From Methyloprofundus sp. (GTDB lineage Bacteria; Pseudomonadota; Gammaproteobacteria; Methylococcales; Methylomonadaceae), in NCBI GenBank assembly GCA_030619185.1, contig JAUXBW010000005.1, forward strand, positions 1 to 16,593: a stretch of 16,593 nt of DNA, written 5' to 3'. Position numbers and translations under genes: made by a program. The notes under the pieces were generated by a model that was not told the origin of the DNA, made no database searches, and worked only from the letters and a program-made list of their open reading frames with translations. This document shows, piece by piece, positions 1-7,164 of the stretch; positions within the stretch are counted from its first letter, which is position 1, and every line of letters begins with the position of its first letter.

Positions 1-10
1 ACGTTAGTTT

Positions 11-175
11 AACCTAGAAAAATCAGTTGAACGCGGAATTATAGTGCAAGATATGGATTTCACAGTGATTTAAAAAAATCTTAGCTTCACCCATAGGTTA
101 AGTGGGTGTTTTTTGGAAGTGCTGTGGAATCAATGGTTTGCGCTAGAGGCCGTGGGCAACTGATTATTTTAGGTT
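11..175. repeat. Palindromic dispersed repeat, family A/B, copy 1
   Basis: The 19 bases at 11-29 (AACCTAGAAAAATCAGTTG) match the reverse complement of 157-175 (CAACTGATTATTTTAGGTT) at 17 of 19 positions, giving terminal inverted repeats around a 165-bp unit. The similarity continues inward (CGG, then CTAGCGCAA-like blocks on both arms). A second copy in opposite orientation lies at about 13181-13335 and shares the centre, including TTCACCC-TAGGTTAAG and GGAAGTGCTGTG. No open reading frame is present. I infer a non-autonomous MITE-like or REP-like element; no clear flanking target duplication is visible. Confidence 0.75.
88..114 (+). terminator. Terminator-like hairpin inside repeat copy 1
   Basis: CACCCA (88-93) pairs with TGGGTG (103-108) across a 9-base loop and is followed by six T residues (109-114). 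This has the form of a rho-independent terminator on the plus strand and would end transcription entering from left of the window. It lies in the centre of the 11-175 repeat. The second copy of the repeat does not keep the TGGGTG arm, so the function may be incidental. Confidence 0.5.
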
Positions 176-312
176 GAATACGAATAAAAATAATGCGCCA
201 GTTACTCAACTTATTCCGTGCGCGTTCCTGTATTGCAATCAAGAGCGTGTAACAAAAACCATCGGCAACTGATTTTTTCAGGGTATTATTAATTGATTTA
301 GAAAGGGTATGT

Positions 313-984
313 ATGACACAAGGCTATTTTATAACTGGCACGGATACAGGGATAGGCAAGACCTGGAGCACCATAGCTCTTATGCAGTATTTTAAGAATC
401 ACGGAAAAACAGTGTTGGGGATGAAGCCGGTTGCATCGGGTTGTATTGAACTTGATGGTCAGTTGAAAAATGAAGATGCGTTGTTAATACAAAAGTATGC
501 CTCGGTATCTTTGCCTTATCAAGACATCAACCCTTATGCATTCGAACTACCCGTTTCTCCTCATATTGCAGCTCAAGCCGTTGGGGCTAATATAGATTTA
601 GATGAAATTGTGAGTAAATATCAGCAACTAGAAAAACAGGCAGATGTGGTATTGGTTGAGGGAGTGGGAGGTTGGCGAGTGCCGCTAAATGCTCACCAGG
701 ATGTGGCTGATTTAGCGCGGCAACTGGATTTGTCTGTGATTGTCGTGGTGGGTATGCGTCTCGGCTGTATTAATCAGGCAAAATTAACCTTTGCAGCGAT
801 ACAGCAAGCTGGAGTGATTTGCAGTGGCTGGATTGCATCCTGTGTTGAGCAAGATATGTTGATGCTGGAAGAAAATATTCAGACTTTAAGTCTGGCCGTT
901 AATATGCCTTTGCTGGGAGTACTTCCCTACATGAATCATTTGGATCCAGAGAGGCTAAGCAGGGAGATAGCTATTGAATCTTAA
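313..984 (+). CDS. bioD: Dethiobiotin synthetase BioD
   Basis: Closes the ureido ring of dethiobiotin from 7,8-diaminopelargonate, CO2 and ATP, the penultimate step of biotin synthesis, in the cytoplasm. The 223-residue length is normal for the family. Visible motifs are the P-loop GTDTGIGKT (residues 9-17), the substrate lysine in GMKPVASGC (K38), and VEGVGGWRVPL (115-125) with the conserved glutamate E116. The P-loop has glycine where many BioDs have glutamate before xGKT, a mild variation. ATG at 313 follows a GAAAGGG purine stretch; the ATG at 309 is out of frame. No other biotin gene is in the window, so it is either the end of a bio cluster to the left or a solitary gene. Its stop codon (982-984) lies within the first bases of a dispersed repeat. 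Confidence 0.95.
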   Translation: MTQGYFITGTDTGIGKTWSTIALMQYFKNHGKTVLGMKPVASGCIELDGQLKNEDALLIQKYASVSLPYQDINPYAFELPVSPHIAAQAVGANIDLDEIVSKYQQLEKQADVVLVEGVGGWRVPLNAHQDVADLARQLDLSVIVVVGMRLGCINQAKLTFAAIQQAGVICSGWIASCVEQDMLMLEENIQTLSLAVNMPLLGVLPYMNHLDPERLSREIAIES

Positions 985-1081
985 GCGCAGATTCCCGATA
1001 AAAAACTTCGAGAATGACGAGACTCTTAACATGCTGATATTTTAAAGTTTTTTAATGTGGCTGTGAGTTGTACGTAATCAG
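981..1081. repeat. Dispersed repeat family C, copy 1 (left end missing)
   Basis: This segment matches 6294-6395 closely: GATTCCCGATAAAA, ACTTCG, GAATGA, TTAAC-TGCTGAT, and TGTGAxTTGTACGTAATCAG at the right end. Compared with the copy at 6272-6395 it lacks the left inverted terminus, so it is truncated, and its first bases supply the bioD stop codon. An internal hairpin ATTCCCGA/TCGAGAAT has one mismatch. It occupies about a third of the 280-bp bioD-coxB spacer. The rest (1082-1264) should hold the cox promoter, but I see no convincing -35/-10 pair. Confidence 0.7.
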
Positions 1082-1267
1082 GTATTCTTCTTGGTGGTTA
1101 AAAAGAGAAAAACATACCTAGCTTAGCAGTGGCTCATGAGTTAAAATTACACAGTTTGATTGTGATAAGAATAAAAGGGCTAGTCTTGCTAAGGGAATAA
1201 ATGCAGATCACAACGATTTTGGCGCATTCAACCAGTTTATTATTAATTTAGAGGAGGCTTCTCCGTG

Positions 1268-2428
1268 ATGAAAACAAAGCAATTATTCGCAGGTCTGACC
1301 CTGATGGCTACTGGCCTAGGGACAGCGCAGGCGGACTATACTCTTAACTTAATGGAGGGCGTAACATCGATTAGTCGTGATGTTTACGGTTTGCATATGT
1401 TGGTGTTGTGGGTCTGTGTATTCATAGGTATCGCAGTGTTCGGTACCATGTTTTACTCGATCTACTATCATCGCAAATCGAGAGGGTATAAAGCATCAAA
1501 TTTCCATGAAAGCACTAAAGTGGAAATTATCTGGACAATCATCCCCACTGTTATTTTGATTTTATTGGCGATTCCTGCCACTAAGGTTATGTTGGAAATG
1601 GATGATCTTAAAGATTCTGAGATGTCCATTAAAGTCACGGGGTGGCAGTGGAAGTGGGAATATGAATATCTGGATAATGGCATTCACTTTTTCAGTAGTT
1701 TAGATGAAGCGAGCAACAAAGCACGACAAGTCGGCTCAGGTATTGATCCGCGTACTGTGCCAAATTATCTATTAGAGGTTGATAAGCCTTTAGTGGTTCC
1801 AGTCAATACTAAAATTCGCTTCCTTTTTACAGCGGCAGATGTGATCCACTCCTGGTGGGTGCCTGACTTAGGCTGGAAAAAAGATACGATTCCTGGCTAT
1901 ATCAATGAAGCATGGACGAGTGTTGAAAAAGCGGGAACTTACCGTGGTCAATGTACTGAATTATGTGGTAAAGATCATGGCTTTATGCCGATTGTGGTCA
2001 TTGCCATGGAAAAGCCTGATTATGAAGCATGGGTTGCCGAGCAAAAAGGTATTGCCGTTGCAAATGCCGCCGCTGCTGATAAAGAATGGTCTCAGGAAGA
2101 TTTGATTAACAAAGGTGAAAGCGTATACGCAAATAACTGTGCCTCATGTCATATGGCAGATGGTGCGGGTTTGGCGGGTACTTTCCCTGCTGTTACCGGA
2201 AGCTCCGTAGTAACTGGTGATATTAATGCGCAAGTAGAATTAATGCTAAATGGCAAAGGTATGATGCCAGCGTTCGGGCAAATGCTAGACCCTGTTGATT
2301 TTGCAGCAGTCTCTACGTTTATCCGTAATGGTTTGGGTAATTCAGTAGGTGATTCAATTCAGCCTGCAGCGATTAAAACATTACAAGCAGCGATTCCAGC
2401 CGTCGAATATGACGACGATGATGAATAA
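1268..2428 (+). CDS. coxB: Cytochrome c oxidase subunit II with fused cytochrome c domain
   Basis: Accepts electrons from cytochrome c at the periplasmic face and passes them to subunit I. From the ATG at 1268 (386 aa), a signal-like hydrophobic N-terminus ends near AQA (about 20-22), followed by two membrane helices (about 43-65 and 87-108). The CuA domain carries H194, C229, E231, C233, H237 and M240 in the pattern C-x-E-x-C-x3-H-x2-M. A C-terminal class I cytochrome c domain has CASCH (291-295) and a likely Met ligand at 332/333, as in caa3-like or proteobacterial COX2-cyt c fusions. The protein ends in an acidic DDDDE tail. GAGGAGG at 1251-1257 could also serve the GTG at 1265, giving one extra residue. 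It starts the coxB-coxA-cox11-coxC operon. Confidence 0.95.
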   Translation: MKTKQLFAGLTLMATGLGTAQADYTLNLMEGVTSISRDVYGLHMLVLWVCVFIGIAVFGTMFYSIYYHRKSRGYKASNFHESTKVEIIWTIIPTVILILLAIPATKVMLEMDDLKDSEMSIKVTGWQWKWEYEYLDNGIHFFSSLDEASNKARQVGSGIDPRTVPNYLLEVDKPLVVPVNTKIRFLFTAADVIHSWWVPDLGWKKDTIPGYINEAWTSVEKAGTYRGQCTELCGKDHGFMPIVVIAMEKPDYEAWVAEQKGIAVANAAAADKEWSQEDLINKGESVYANNCASCHMADGAGLAGTFPAVTGSSVVTGDINAQVELMLNGKGMMPAFGQMLDPVDFAAVSTFIRNGLGNSVGDSIQPAAIKTLQAAIPAVEYDDDDE

Positions 2429-2490
2429 TCTATGATGATTATCACTATTGAATCGAATTCTTTATTTAGTATTTTTAAGAGGTATTAATT

Positions 2491-4104
2491 ATGTCTGCTG
2501 TCGTAGCTGAACATGAACATGATGATCATCATGATCACGGACCTGAAAAAGGTTTTTTAAGGTGGATAATTACCACTAACCATAAAGATATTGGTACGCT
2601 ATATCTATTCTTTGCACTGGCAATGTTTTTTGTTGGTGGCACAATGGCATTGATTATTCGTGCTGAATTATTTGAACCCGGCATGCAGTTTGTCAGTCCG
2701 CAGTTTTTTAACTCGATGACGACGATGCATGCGTTAGTGATGGTATTTGGTGCCGTAATGCCAGCTTTCGTGGGTTTTGCCAACTGGCAAATTCCTATGA
2801 TGATTGGTGCGCCTGATATGGCATTACCAAGAATGAACAATATGAGTTTCTGGATGTTGGTTGCCGGAATTTTATTGTTGGCCAGTACTTTATTTATGGA
2901 AGGCGGAGCACCCGCATCTGGCTGGACTTTGTATCCACCCTTAGTCTTGCAAACAGGTGCTGCACTACCCTTTGCAATCTTTGCGGTGCATATGCTGGGA
3001 ATCTCATCGATTATGGGAGCGATTAACATTATCGCGACTATTTTTAATATGCGTGCGCCGAAAATGACATTAATGAAAATGCCATTGTTCGTCTGGACCT
3101 GGTTAATCACTGCTTTCTTATTGATTGCGATTATGCCAGTTTTCGCAGGTGCGGTAACCATGCTATTGACTGACCGTTTCTTTGATACCAGCTTTTTCGA
3201 TGCAGCGGGTGGTGGTGATCCTGTGCTTTATCAGCATATATTCTGGTTTTTCGGACACCCAGAAGTGTACGTCATGATTCTGCCTACTTTTGGTGTCGCT
3301 TCGACAATTATTCCGGTATTTGCGCGTAAACCTTTATTTGGTTACAGCTCGATGGTTTATGCAACAGCAGCGATTGCCTTCCTGTCTTTTATCGTTTGGG
3401 CGCACCATATGTTTACCGTGGGGATGCCGATGGCAGGGGAGTTATACTTTATGTATGCCACCATGCTTATTGCGATTCCGACCGGGGTGAAGATTTTCAA
3501 CTGGACAGCAACCATGTGGCAAGGGTCCATGACTTTTGAAGCTCCGATGCTGTTTTCAATAGCCTTTGTTGTGTTATTTACCTTAGGGGGCTTTACTGGC
3601 TTGATGATGGCACTGGCACCCGTTGATTTTCAGTATCACGATACCTATTTTATTGTCGCTCACTTTCATTACACATTAGTCCCTGCATCCATTTTTATCA
3701 TTATGGCAGGTGCTTATTTCTGGTTACCTAAATGGACTGGAAATATGTACAATGAAAGGTTGGCTAGATTCCATTTCTGGTTATCTGCTATTTCAGTGAA
3801 CATATTATTTTTTCCACAACACTTCTTAGGTTTGGCAGGTATGCCACGTCGTATTCCTGATTATGCAGTGCAGTTTGCTGACTGGAATATGGTGTCTAGT
3901 GTCGGTGCATTTATCTTTGGCTTTAGTCAGTTGTTATTCCTTTATATTGTTATTCAAACAATCAGAGGTGGTACAGGTGAAAAAGTAACAGATGAAGTCT
4001 GGGAAGATGCACATAAACATGGCTTGGAGTGGACATTGCCTTCTCCAGTGCCATACCATACTTTTGCGACTCCACCAGAAAAGATTCCAACAGAGCATTT
4101 CTAA
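2491..4104 (+). CDS. coxA: Cytochrome c oxidase subunit I (A1-type, aa3)
   Basis: Catalytic subunit that reduces O2 to water at the heme a3-CuB centre and pumps protons across the inner membrane. The 537 residues form about 12 hydrophobic helices. Visible residues are heme a ligands H80 and H393, heme a3 ligand H391, CuB ligands H256, H305 and H306, and Y260 in HPEVY for the His-Tyr cross-link. E258 in the same motif and D109 in [12 protein letters not shown] mark a D-channel, and K334 in PTGVKIFNW a K-channel, so this is an A1-type enzyme. The N-terminus (residues 8-16, HEHDDHHDH) is unusually histidine-rich. AAGAGG at 2477-2482 lies 8 bases before the ATG. The coxB-coxA gap is 62 bp. Confidence 0.97.
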   Translation: MSAVVAEHEHDDHHDHGPEKGFLRWIITTNHKDIGTLYLFFALAMFFVGGTMALIIRAELFEPGMQFVSPQFFNSMTTMHALVMVFGAVMPAFVGFANWQIPMMIGAPDMALPRMNNMSFWMLVAGILLLASTLFMEGGAPASGWTLYPPLVLQTGAALPFAIFAVHMLGISSIMGAINIIATIFNMRAPKMTLMKMPLFVWTWLITAFLLIAIMPVFAGAVTMLLTDRFFDTSFFDAAGGGDPVLYQHIFWFFGHPEVYVMILPTFGVASTIIPVFARKPLFGYSSMVYATAAIAFLSFIVWAHHMFTVGMPMAGELYFMYATMLIAIPTGVKIFNWTATMWQGSMTFEAPMLFSIAFVVLFTLGGFTGLMMALAPVDFQYHDTYFIVAHFHYTLVPASIFIIMAGAYFWLPKWTGNMYNERLARFHFWLSAISVNILFFPQHFLGLAGMPRRIPDYAVQFADWNMVSSVGAFIFGFSQLLFLYIVIQTIRGGTGEKVTDEVWEDAHKHGLEWTLPSPVPYHTFATPPEKIPTEHF

Positions 4105-4163
4105 GGAGTTATGTTGGCTTTGTCGGCATCGCTTATAAAGTGCTGGCAAAGCGAACTGAAATA

Positions 4164-4259
4164 ATGAATACTAAGACAAAAAATATATTGACTGCAGTTG
4201 CCCTCGCGGTAGTTGCATTTTCAATTTATGTTTTTGCTGTTATAAGAGTTACTTCTTAG
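4164..4259 (+). CDS. Small membrane peptide preceding Cox11 (candidate oxidase small assembly protein)
   Basis: A 31-codon ORF encoding a lysine-containing N-terminus (MNTKTKN) followed by one hydrophobic helix (about residues 8-27) and a short polar end. Tiny single-helix proteins in exactly this position, between coxA and cox11, are known in many Beta- and Gammaproteobacteria and are often called cytochrome oxidase small assembly proteins; that assignment is by position and shape, not by a conserved motif. Its stop TAG (4257-4259) shares one base with the GTG start of cox11, which supports real, coupled translation. A GTG at 4140 in the same frame is an alternative start. No strong ribosome binding site precedes the ATG. 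Confidence 0.65.
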   Translation: MNTKTKNILTAVALAVVAFSIYVFAVIRVTS

Positions 4260-4786
4260 TGGCATCAGATTTAGAACAGAAGAATAAAAAAACAGTACGC
4301 GCTTTGCTTCTTTTAGTGCTCGTGATGTTTTTATTTGCAGTTGCCCTGATACCTTTGTACGATATTCTGTGCGAGATAACAGGGATTAATGGCAAGACCA
4401 GGCAAGAATCTTCGATTTTAAATTATACGATTGATACACAGCGAGAAATAACAATAGAATTTATCACTTCAATAGGAGCGGGGACAGGCTTAGAATTTAA
4501 AGCCGATAAGTACCAGTTAAAAGCGCATCCTGGTGAAGTTATAAAAATGACTTATACAGTAAGGAATAAAACAAATAAGCGTATGTTTGCCAAGGCAAAC
4601 CCTAGTGTGACACCGGGGCCTGCAGTGGGGTACGTTAAAAATACCAAGTGTTTTTGTTTTGCTACACAGGTTTTTGAAGTAGGGGAGACTAGGCACCTTG
4701 AGGTGCAAATAGTCGTTGATCCAGCCTTACCTGCACACTACAAAAGATTGACATTTGGACTTACATTTTATGATACTACTAAATAA
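4259..4786 (+). CDS. ctaG: Cytochrome c oxidase assembly protein Cox11/CtaG
   Basis: Membrane-anchored copper chaperone that helps deliver copper to the CuB site of subunit I from the periplasmic side. The 175 residues contain one N-terminal membrane helix (about 14-35), the conserved cysteine just after it in YDILCEITG (C38), and the copper-binding CFCF motif (C131, C133). The C-terminal beta-domain ends with DPALP (154-158) and LTFGLTFYD, typical of the family. The start is GTG at 4259, overlapping by one base the TAG of the upstream 31-codon ORF, so translation is probably coupled. It sits between coxA and coxC, the usual proteobacterial position. Confidence 0.95.
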   Translation: MASDLEQKNKKTVRALLLLVLVMFLFAVALIPLYDILCEITGINGKTRQESSILNYTIDTQREITIEFITSIGAGTGLEFKADKYQLKAHPGEVIKMTYTVRNKTNKRMFAKANPSVTPGPAVGYVKNTKCFCFATQVFEVGETRHLEVQIVVDPALPAHYKRLTFGLTFYDTTK

Positions 4787-4800
4787 ATTAGGGGATAATG

Positions 4801-5664
4801 ATGTCTACAGGCGCATATTACATTCCACATAAGGCAACCTGGCCCATAGCGGCAACGGCAGGTATGATGCTGACGTTAGCAGGCTTTGCAAATTACCTGA
4901 ATGGTAATGCTGCAGGGTCAACTTTTATGATACTGGGTCTGGTCATCTTTATCGTGATGCTGGCAGGCTGGTTTACCATGCAGGCTAATGAAAGTGAAAC
5001 CGGCATGTATAACCATTATGTAGGAATTTCCTACCGTATGGGGATGATGTGGTTTATCTTTTCTGAAATCATGTTTTTCGCAGTATTCTTCGGTACGCTT
5101 TGGTATACACGTAACTTATCAATGGACTGGCTGGCAGGAATAGGCGATGGCCCTGGGCGATCTACTGCGATGCTATGGCCTTCATTTGAATCTCTATGGC
5201 CAACAAATGGACCGGGTGAAATCGGTGGTGAATATGAGCCTATGGGGGCTTTCGGTTTGCCATTGTTAAATACCTTAATTCTATTGAGCAGTGGTGTCAC
5301 TCTTACCTGGGCACATCATGGCTTGCTTGCTAAAAATCGCTCTCAGCTTATTAAAGGCCTGGCGGTGACAGTCGGTTTAGGGTTTTTATTTGTTGCTTTT
5401 CAGGCAATCGAATATCAAGAAGCCTATCATGACATGGGCTTAACCTTAGGCTCCGGTATCTACGGCTCTACATTCTTTATGCTAACAGGCTTTCACGGTG
5501 CACACGTATGTATCGGTGCGATTATGTTGTCAGTTGTTTTATTTCGTAGCTCAAAAGGCCATTTTACACCCGAAAATCATTTCGTTTTTGAAGCAGCTGC
5601 CTGGTATTGGCATTTTGTTGATGTCGTATGGTTAGGCTTGTTTATCTTCGTTTATTTGCTGTAA
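4801..5664 (+). CDS. coxC: Cytochrome c oxidase subunit III
   Basis: Integral membrane subunit that stabilises subunit I and keeps its proton uptake path active. The protein (287 aa from the second ATG) has about seven hydrophobic helices. Family landmarks are SEIMFFAVFFGTLW, TLTWAHHGL, GSTFFMLTGFHGAHV and the C-terminal AAAWYWHFVDVVWLGLF block. The first ATG at 4798 is only 3 bases after AGGGG (4790-4794), whereas the ATG at 4801 is 6 bases after it, so I chose 4801. It is the last gene of the structural cox operon and is followed by a strong terminator. Confidence 0.95.
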   Translation: MSTGAYYIPHKATWPIAATAGMMLTLAGFANYLNGNAAGSTFMILGLVIFIVMLAGWFTMQANESETGMYNHYVGISYRMGMMWFIFSEIMFFAVFFGTLWYTRNLSMDWLAGIGDGPGRSTAMLWPSFESLWPTNGPGEIGGEYEPMGAFGLPLLNTLILLSSGVTLTWAHHGLLAKNRSQLIKGLAVTVGLGFLFVAFQAIEYQEAYHDMGLTLGSGIYGSTFFMLTGFHGAHVCIGAIMLSVVLFRSSKGHFTPENHFVFEAAAWYWHFVDVVWLGLFIFVYLL

Positions 5665-5684
5665 ACAAGTAATTACAGATAAAG

Positions 5685-5721
5685 AAGCACTGCCTTATAA
5701 TATAGGTAGTGCTTTTTTTTT
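5685..5721 (+). terminator. Rho-independent terminator after coxC
   Basis: AAGCACTGCC (5685-5694) pairs with GGTAGTGCTT (5705-5714; one G-T wobble), and nine T residues run to 5721. It ends the coxBA-cox11-coxC transcript. The opposite strand has a weaker T-rich stretch, so it may also stop the convergent gene at 5814-6065. Confidence 0.9.
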
Positions 5722-5813
5722 GCCAAAACAAATTTGAGGTATAGGGTACGCTTCCTATCGGCAGCACATCCTATGTTACAGTGTGGATAAATCCGCACCT
5801 ACGTTGTAATACA

Positions 5814-6065
5814 TTAATTACCCTGTTGTTCAGCCATCTTTTCTTTTTGTAACTGCATCTGCATACCTATTCCTGTAGGCTGTATAAGCCCAGTCATCAA
5901 AGCAATGGATAATAAAATAAACAAGGCTAGGGAAATACTAATACGATAAGTCAGTGCTTTAACGGTTTTTGTTGATGATTCTTTATGTTTTATCAGATGA
6001 AATAGAGCGCTACCAAGGCTGGCAATAATAGTTAAAAAAACAAGAATAATAAGAATTTTTAGCAT
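5814..6065 (-). CDS. DUF2909-like twin-helix membrane protein
   Basis: An 83-residue protein with two hydrophobic helices (about 3-24 and 41-62) separated by a short lysine-rich loop (IKHKESSTKTVK) and ending in a charged glutamine-rich tail. Small proteins of this shape (DUF2909 / twin transmembrane protein) are known on the opposite strand between coxC and SURF1 in many Gammaproteobacteria, which matches the position here. The function is unknown; a role in oxidase assembly is inferred only from conserved location. Its ribosome binding site is weak. It converges on the coxC terminator. Confidence 0.8.
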   Translation of the reverse strand: MLKILIILVFLTIIASLGSALFHLIKHKESSTKTVKALTYRISISLALFILLSIALMTGLIQPTGIGMQMQLQKEKMAEQQGN

Positions 6066-6438
6066 AATTTTTTAAACAGTTTAGAGAGAAGGAGTGGTTG
6101 TTAAGGACTGCGCACGACGGATAAAAAAACAAGTCAGTTGTTCAGGTTATTCCGTGTTTGTTGCTACTCCGCTAAAGACGGATAAAAAGACCCGCAATAT
6201 TGGATGATGTGTGTTTCCATCTCCCTAAGTCAGACGTTTTAACAATTATATCTTATTAGTTAAAAATATTACCTGATTACCTACAACTCTCAGCTAAGCA
6301 CGGATTCCCGATAAAAGACTTCGGGAATGATGCATTTTTTAACTTGCTGATGCTTATGGTTTTTTCTACTATGGCTGTGAATTGTACGTAATCAGAAAAT
6401 ATTATGAGTAATGACTAATCAATGAAGCAGAGTTTGGT
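6066..6438. other. 373-bp spacer with repeats and no gene
   Basis: Divergent region between the minus-strand DUF2909-like gene and SURF1. It contains the 12-base direct repeat GACGGATAAAAA at 6116-6127 and 6177-6188, a short block (6135-6156) related to one at 199-220, and the mobile-looking element at 6272-6395. Promoters for both flanking genes should be here, but I cannot assign boxes with confidence. Confidence 0.6.
6272..6395. mobile_element. MITE-like element, repeat family C, copy 2 (intact)
   Basis: About 124 bp with inverted ends: CTGATTAC-TACAA-TC-CAGC at the left matches the reverse complement of the right end at 19 of 22 positions. It is flanked on both sides by the 9-base sequence AAAATATTA (6263-6271 and 6396-6404), which looks like a target-site duplication. 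Inside is a perfect hairpin, ATTCCCGA/TCGGGAAT. It has no ORF, so movement would need a transposase supplied elsewhere. A truncated relative is at 981-1081. Confidence 0.8.
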
Positions 6439-7164
6439 ATGTGCCGGTGTCGAGTAAAAATTTTACCGCTAATTATGTTTGTTTGCCTTTTGGCTTTATT
6501 GCTACGCCTGGGGTTTTGGCAATTAAGCCGAGCAGAAGAAAAGCAGGCGTTTCTTGCTAATCAACAAGAAAATATGCTTGGGCAGGCACTTCCAATCGGT
6601 AAATTATTAGCAGATAATAAACAGTTAAGATTTAGCAAGGCAATATTAGAAGGGCATTATGATGTCCAGCATCAAATACTAATGGATAATCAGATCCATG
6701 CCGGAAAAGTAGGTTACTTTGTATTAACGCCTTTTATACTGGAAGCGGATCAAAAAGTCGTTTTGGTTAATCGTGGCTGGGTGTTGATGAATAAAGACAG
6801 ACATCAATTGCCAGATGTTGATTTTATGCCACCTGCAGGAAAGCTGACTATCGTAGGTGTGATCAACCATTTTCCGGAAGTAGGTCTGGTACTGGAAGGT
6901 GCTGATGAGCCCGGACAAGGTTGGCCATCGGTAGTGCAAATTATAAATAGTCAAAAAATCACAAAAAAACTACAGCAACCCATCTTAGGTTTTCAACTGC
7001 AATTGGCCGCTGAACAACCGTATGGCTATGTCAGGGAGTGGCAAGTGCATACGCGGATACCGCCTGAAAAACATAGAGCCTATGCATTTCAATGGTTCGC
7101 GCTAGCCGCGACCTTAACTTTATTAATCCTTTGGATAAGTTGTAAAACACAGAAACATGACTGA
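6439..7164 (+). CDS. SURF1 family cytochrome oxidase assembly protein
   Basis: SURF1 proteins bind heme A and help insert it into subunit I of aa3-type oxidases in the inner membrane. This 241-residue protein has the family architecture: an N-terminal helix (about 9-26) followed by LGFWQLSRAEEK (24-35), a periplasmic domain with MDNQIHAGKVGYFVLTPF (82-99) and VLVNRGWV (108-115), and a C-terminal helix (about 216-235) preceded by KHRAYAFQWF with the conserved H212. The ATG at 6439 has no clear ribosome binding site; an ATG at 6475 would remove the first 12 residues without losing the helix. Its end overlaps the next gene by 8 bases, which indicates an assembly operon. Confidence 0.93.
   Translation: MCRCRVKILPLIMFVCLLALLLRLGFWQLSRAEEKQAFLANQQENMLGQALPIGKLLADNKQLRFSKAILEGHYDVQHQILMDNQIHAGKVGYFVLTPFILEADQKVVLVNRGWVLMNKDRHQLPDVDFMPPAGKLTIVGVINHFPEVGLVLEGADEPGQGWPSVVQIINSQKITKKLQQPILGFQLQLAAEQPYGYVREWQVHTRIPPEKHRAYAFQWFALAATLTLLILWISCKTQKHD

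Noticed and set aside
1..312. A CRISPR array or tRNA in the first spacer
   Set aside because: Repeated blocks here are inverted arms of one element rather than evenly spaced direct repeats, and no cloverleaf with a tRNA T-arm was seen.
2535..3161. A 208-codon open frame on the minus strand opposite coxA
   Set aside because: It lies fully antisense to a well-supported coxA and has the composition expected from reading membrane-helix codons backwards. It shows no recognisable domain or ribosome binding site.
5781..5798. Hairpin GTGTGGA/TCCGCAC near the end of the minus-strand DUF2909-like gene as its terminator
   Set aside because: The 7-bp stem is real, but neither strand has a T-tract after it, so I did not list it as a terminator.
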